A stretch of DNA of 64,000 nucleotides. Origin: Bacteroidales bacterium. GTDB lineage: Bacteria; Bacteroidota; Bacteroidia; Bacteroidales; UBA932. Positions 63,913 through 64,000 of this stretch are shown here, piece after piece. Positions within the stretch are counted from its first letter, which is position 1; the number at the start of each line of letters is the position of its first letter. Below the pieces are notes generated by a model. It was not told where the DNA came from and searched no databases. It saw only the letters and a list, made by a program, of their open reading frames with translations. The stretch is from the NCBI GenBank assembly GCA_017534745.1, contig JAFXVX010000020.1, positions 26,259 to 90,258 on the forward strand, written 5' to 3'. The position numbers were made by a program, and so were the translations under genes.

Positions 63913-64000
<88 letters not shown>

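Overview
The window comes from a GC-rich member of the Bacteroidota, most likely order Bacteroidales. Three things point there. The repeated promoter -7 motif TAnnTTTG stands in front of most transcription units. The families are Bacteroidales-typical: DUF4831, DUF5686 with a carboxypeptidase-regulatory domain, PCMD, DUF4861, a golvesin/FnIII amidase-like protein, and SecA with a CPCGSG tail. The uronate cluster also has Bacteroidales-style KduI/KduD/UxaABC content. Genus cannot be fixed from the sequence alone. I see no phage, plasmid, transposase or CRISPR array, so this looks like ordinary chromosome.

Layout. 1-2 kb: a cut-off arginase-fold gene, then a radical SAM/SPASM enzyme and a THUMP-like methyltransferase. 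3.6-7.5 kb: FKBP isomerase, RecR, PnuC, MntP and TsaD. 7.7-15.2 kb: an ATGA-coupled operon of TamB, an RsmI-type methylase, the tRNA methylthiotransferase MtaB and a PhnP-like hydrolase. 15.2-28.6 kb: WalJ-like hydrolase, TPR protein, M28 peptidase homologue, lipid-A-type ABC exporter, VanZ protein, amidase-like surface protein, MnmA, PCMD protein, tRNA-Thr, BaiN-like flavoprotein and bactofilin. 28.6-32.6 kb: SecA and a lipoprotein.

32.8-45.6 kb is the metabolic core, a hexuronate regulon. ExuT-type import feeds UxaC, UxaB and UxaA (isomerise, reduce, dehydrate), while KduI and KduD bring in the unsaturated-uronate branch. Both routes meet at 2-keto-3-deoxygluconate, which KdgK and Eda turn into pyruvate and glyceraldehyde-3-phosphate. 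A LacI-type regulator sits divergent to kdgK, and similar palindromes with CCGTG/CACGG half-sites lie in the two divergent promoter regions (36.04 and 41.3 kb). An ECF S-component and an FmdE-like protein are co-directional with the regulator.

45.6-63.2 kb: paired beta-barrel proteins, PepD, DUF4831 protein, GH36 alpha-galactosidase, GlcNAc-kinase-like protein, small lipoprotein, DUF5686 protein, aminotransferase, SEC-C protein, short LysR protein, M16 protease, two tRNA-Lys, ferredoxin and a DUF1573 lipoprotein. The right end holds a repeat-rich stretch, then the terminator and 5S gene of an rRNA operon that enters from the right on the minus strand.

The most unusual content is repetitive DNA. 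(i) A 108-109 bp element with concentric inverted repeats occurs three times, and two further sites share its architecture but not its sequence. (ii) A short dispersed repeat of the TGTCATTTCGA...GAGAAATCTC type has entered gaps and also reading frames without breaking them, with three tracts inside uxaA and others in mtaB, the GlcNAc-kinase gene and the arginase-like gene. No clearly new defence or biosynthetic system was found; the FmdE/ECF pair within the uronate locus is the best functional unknown.
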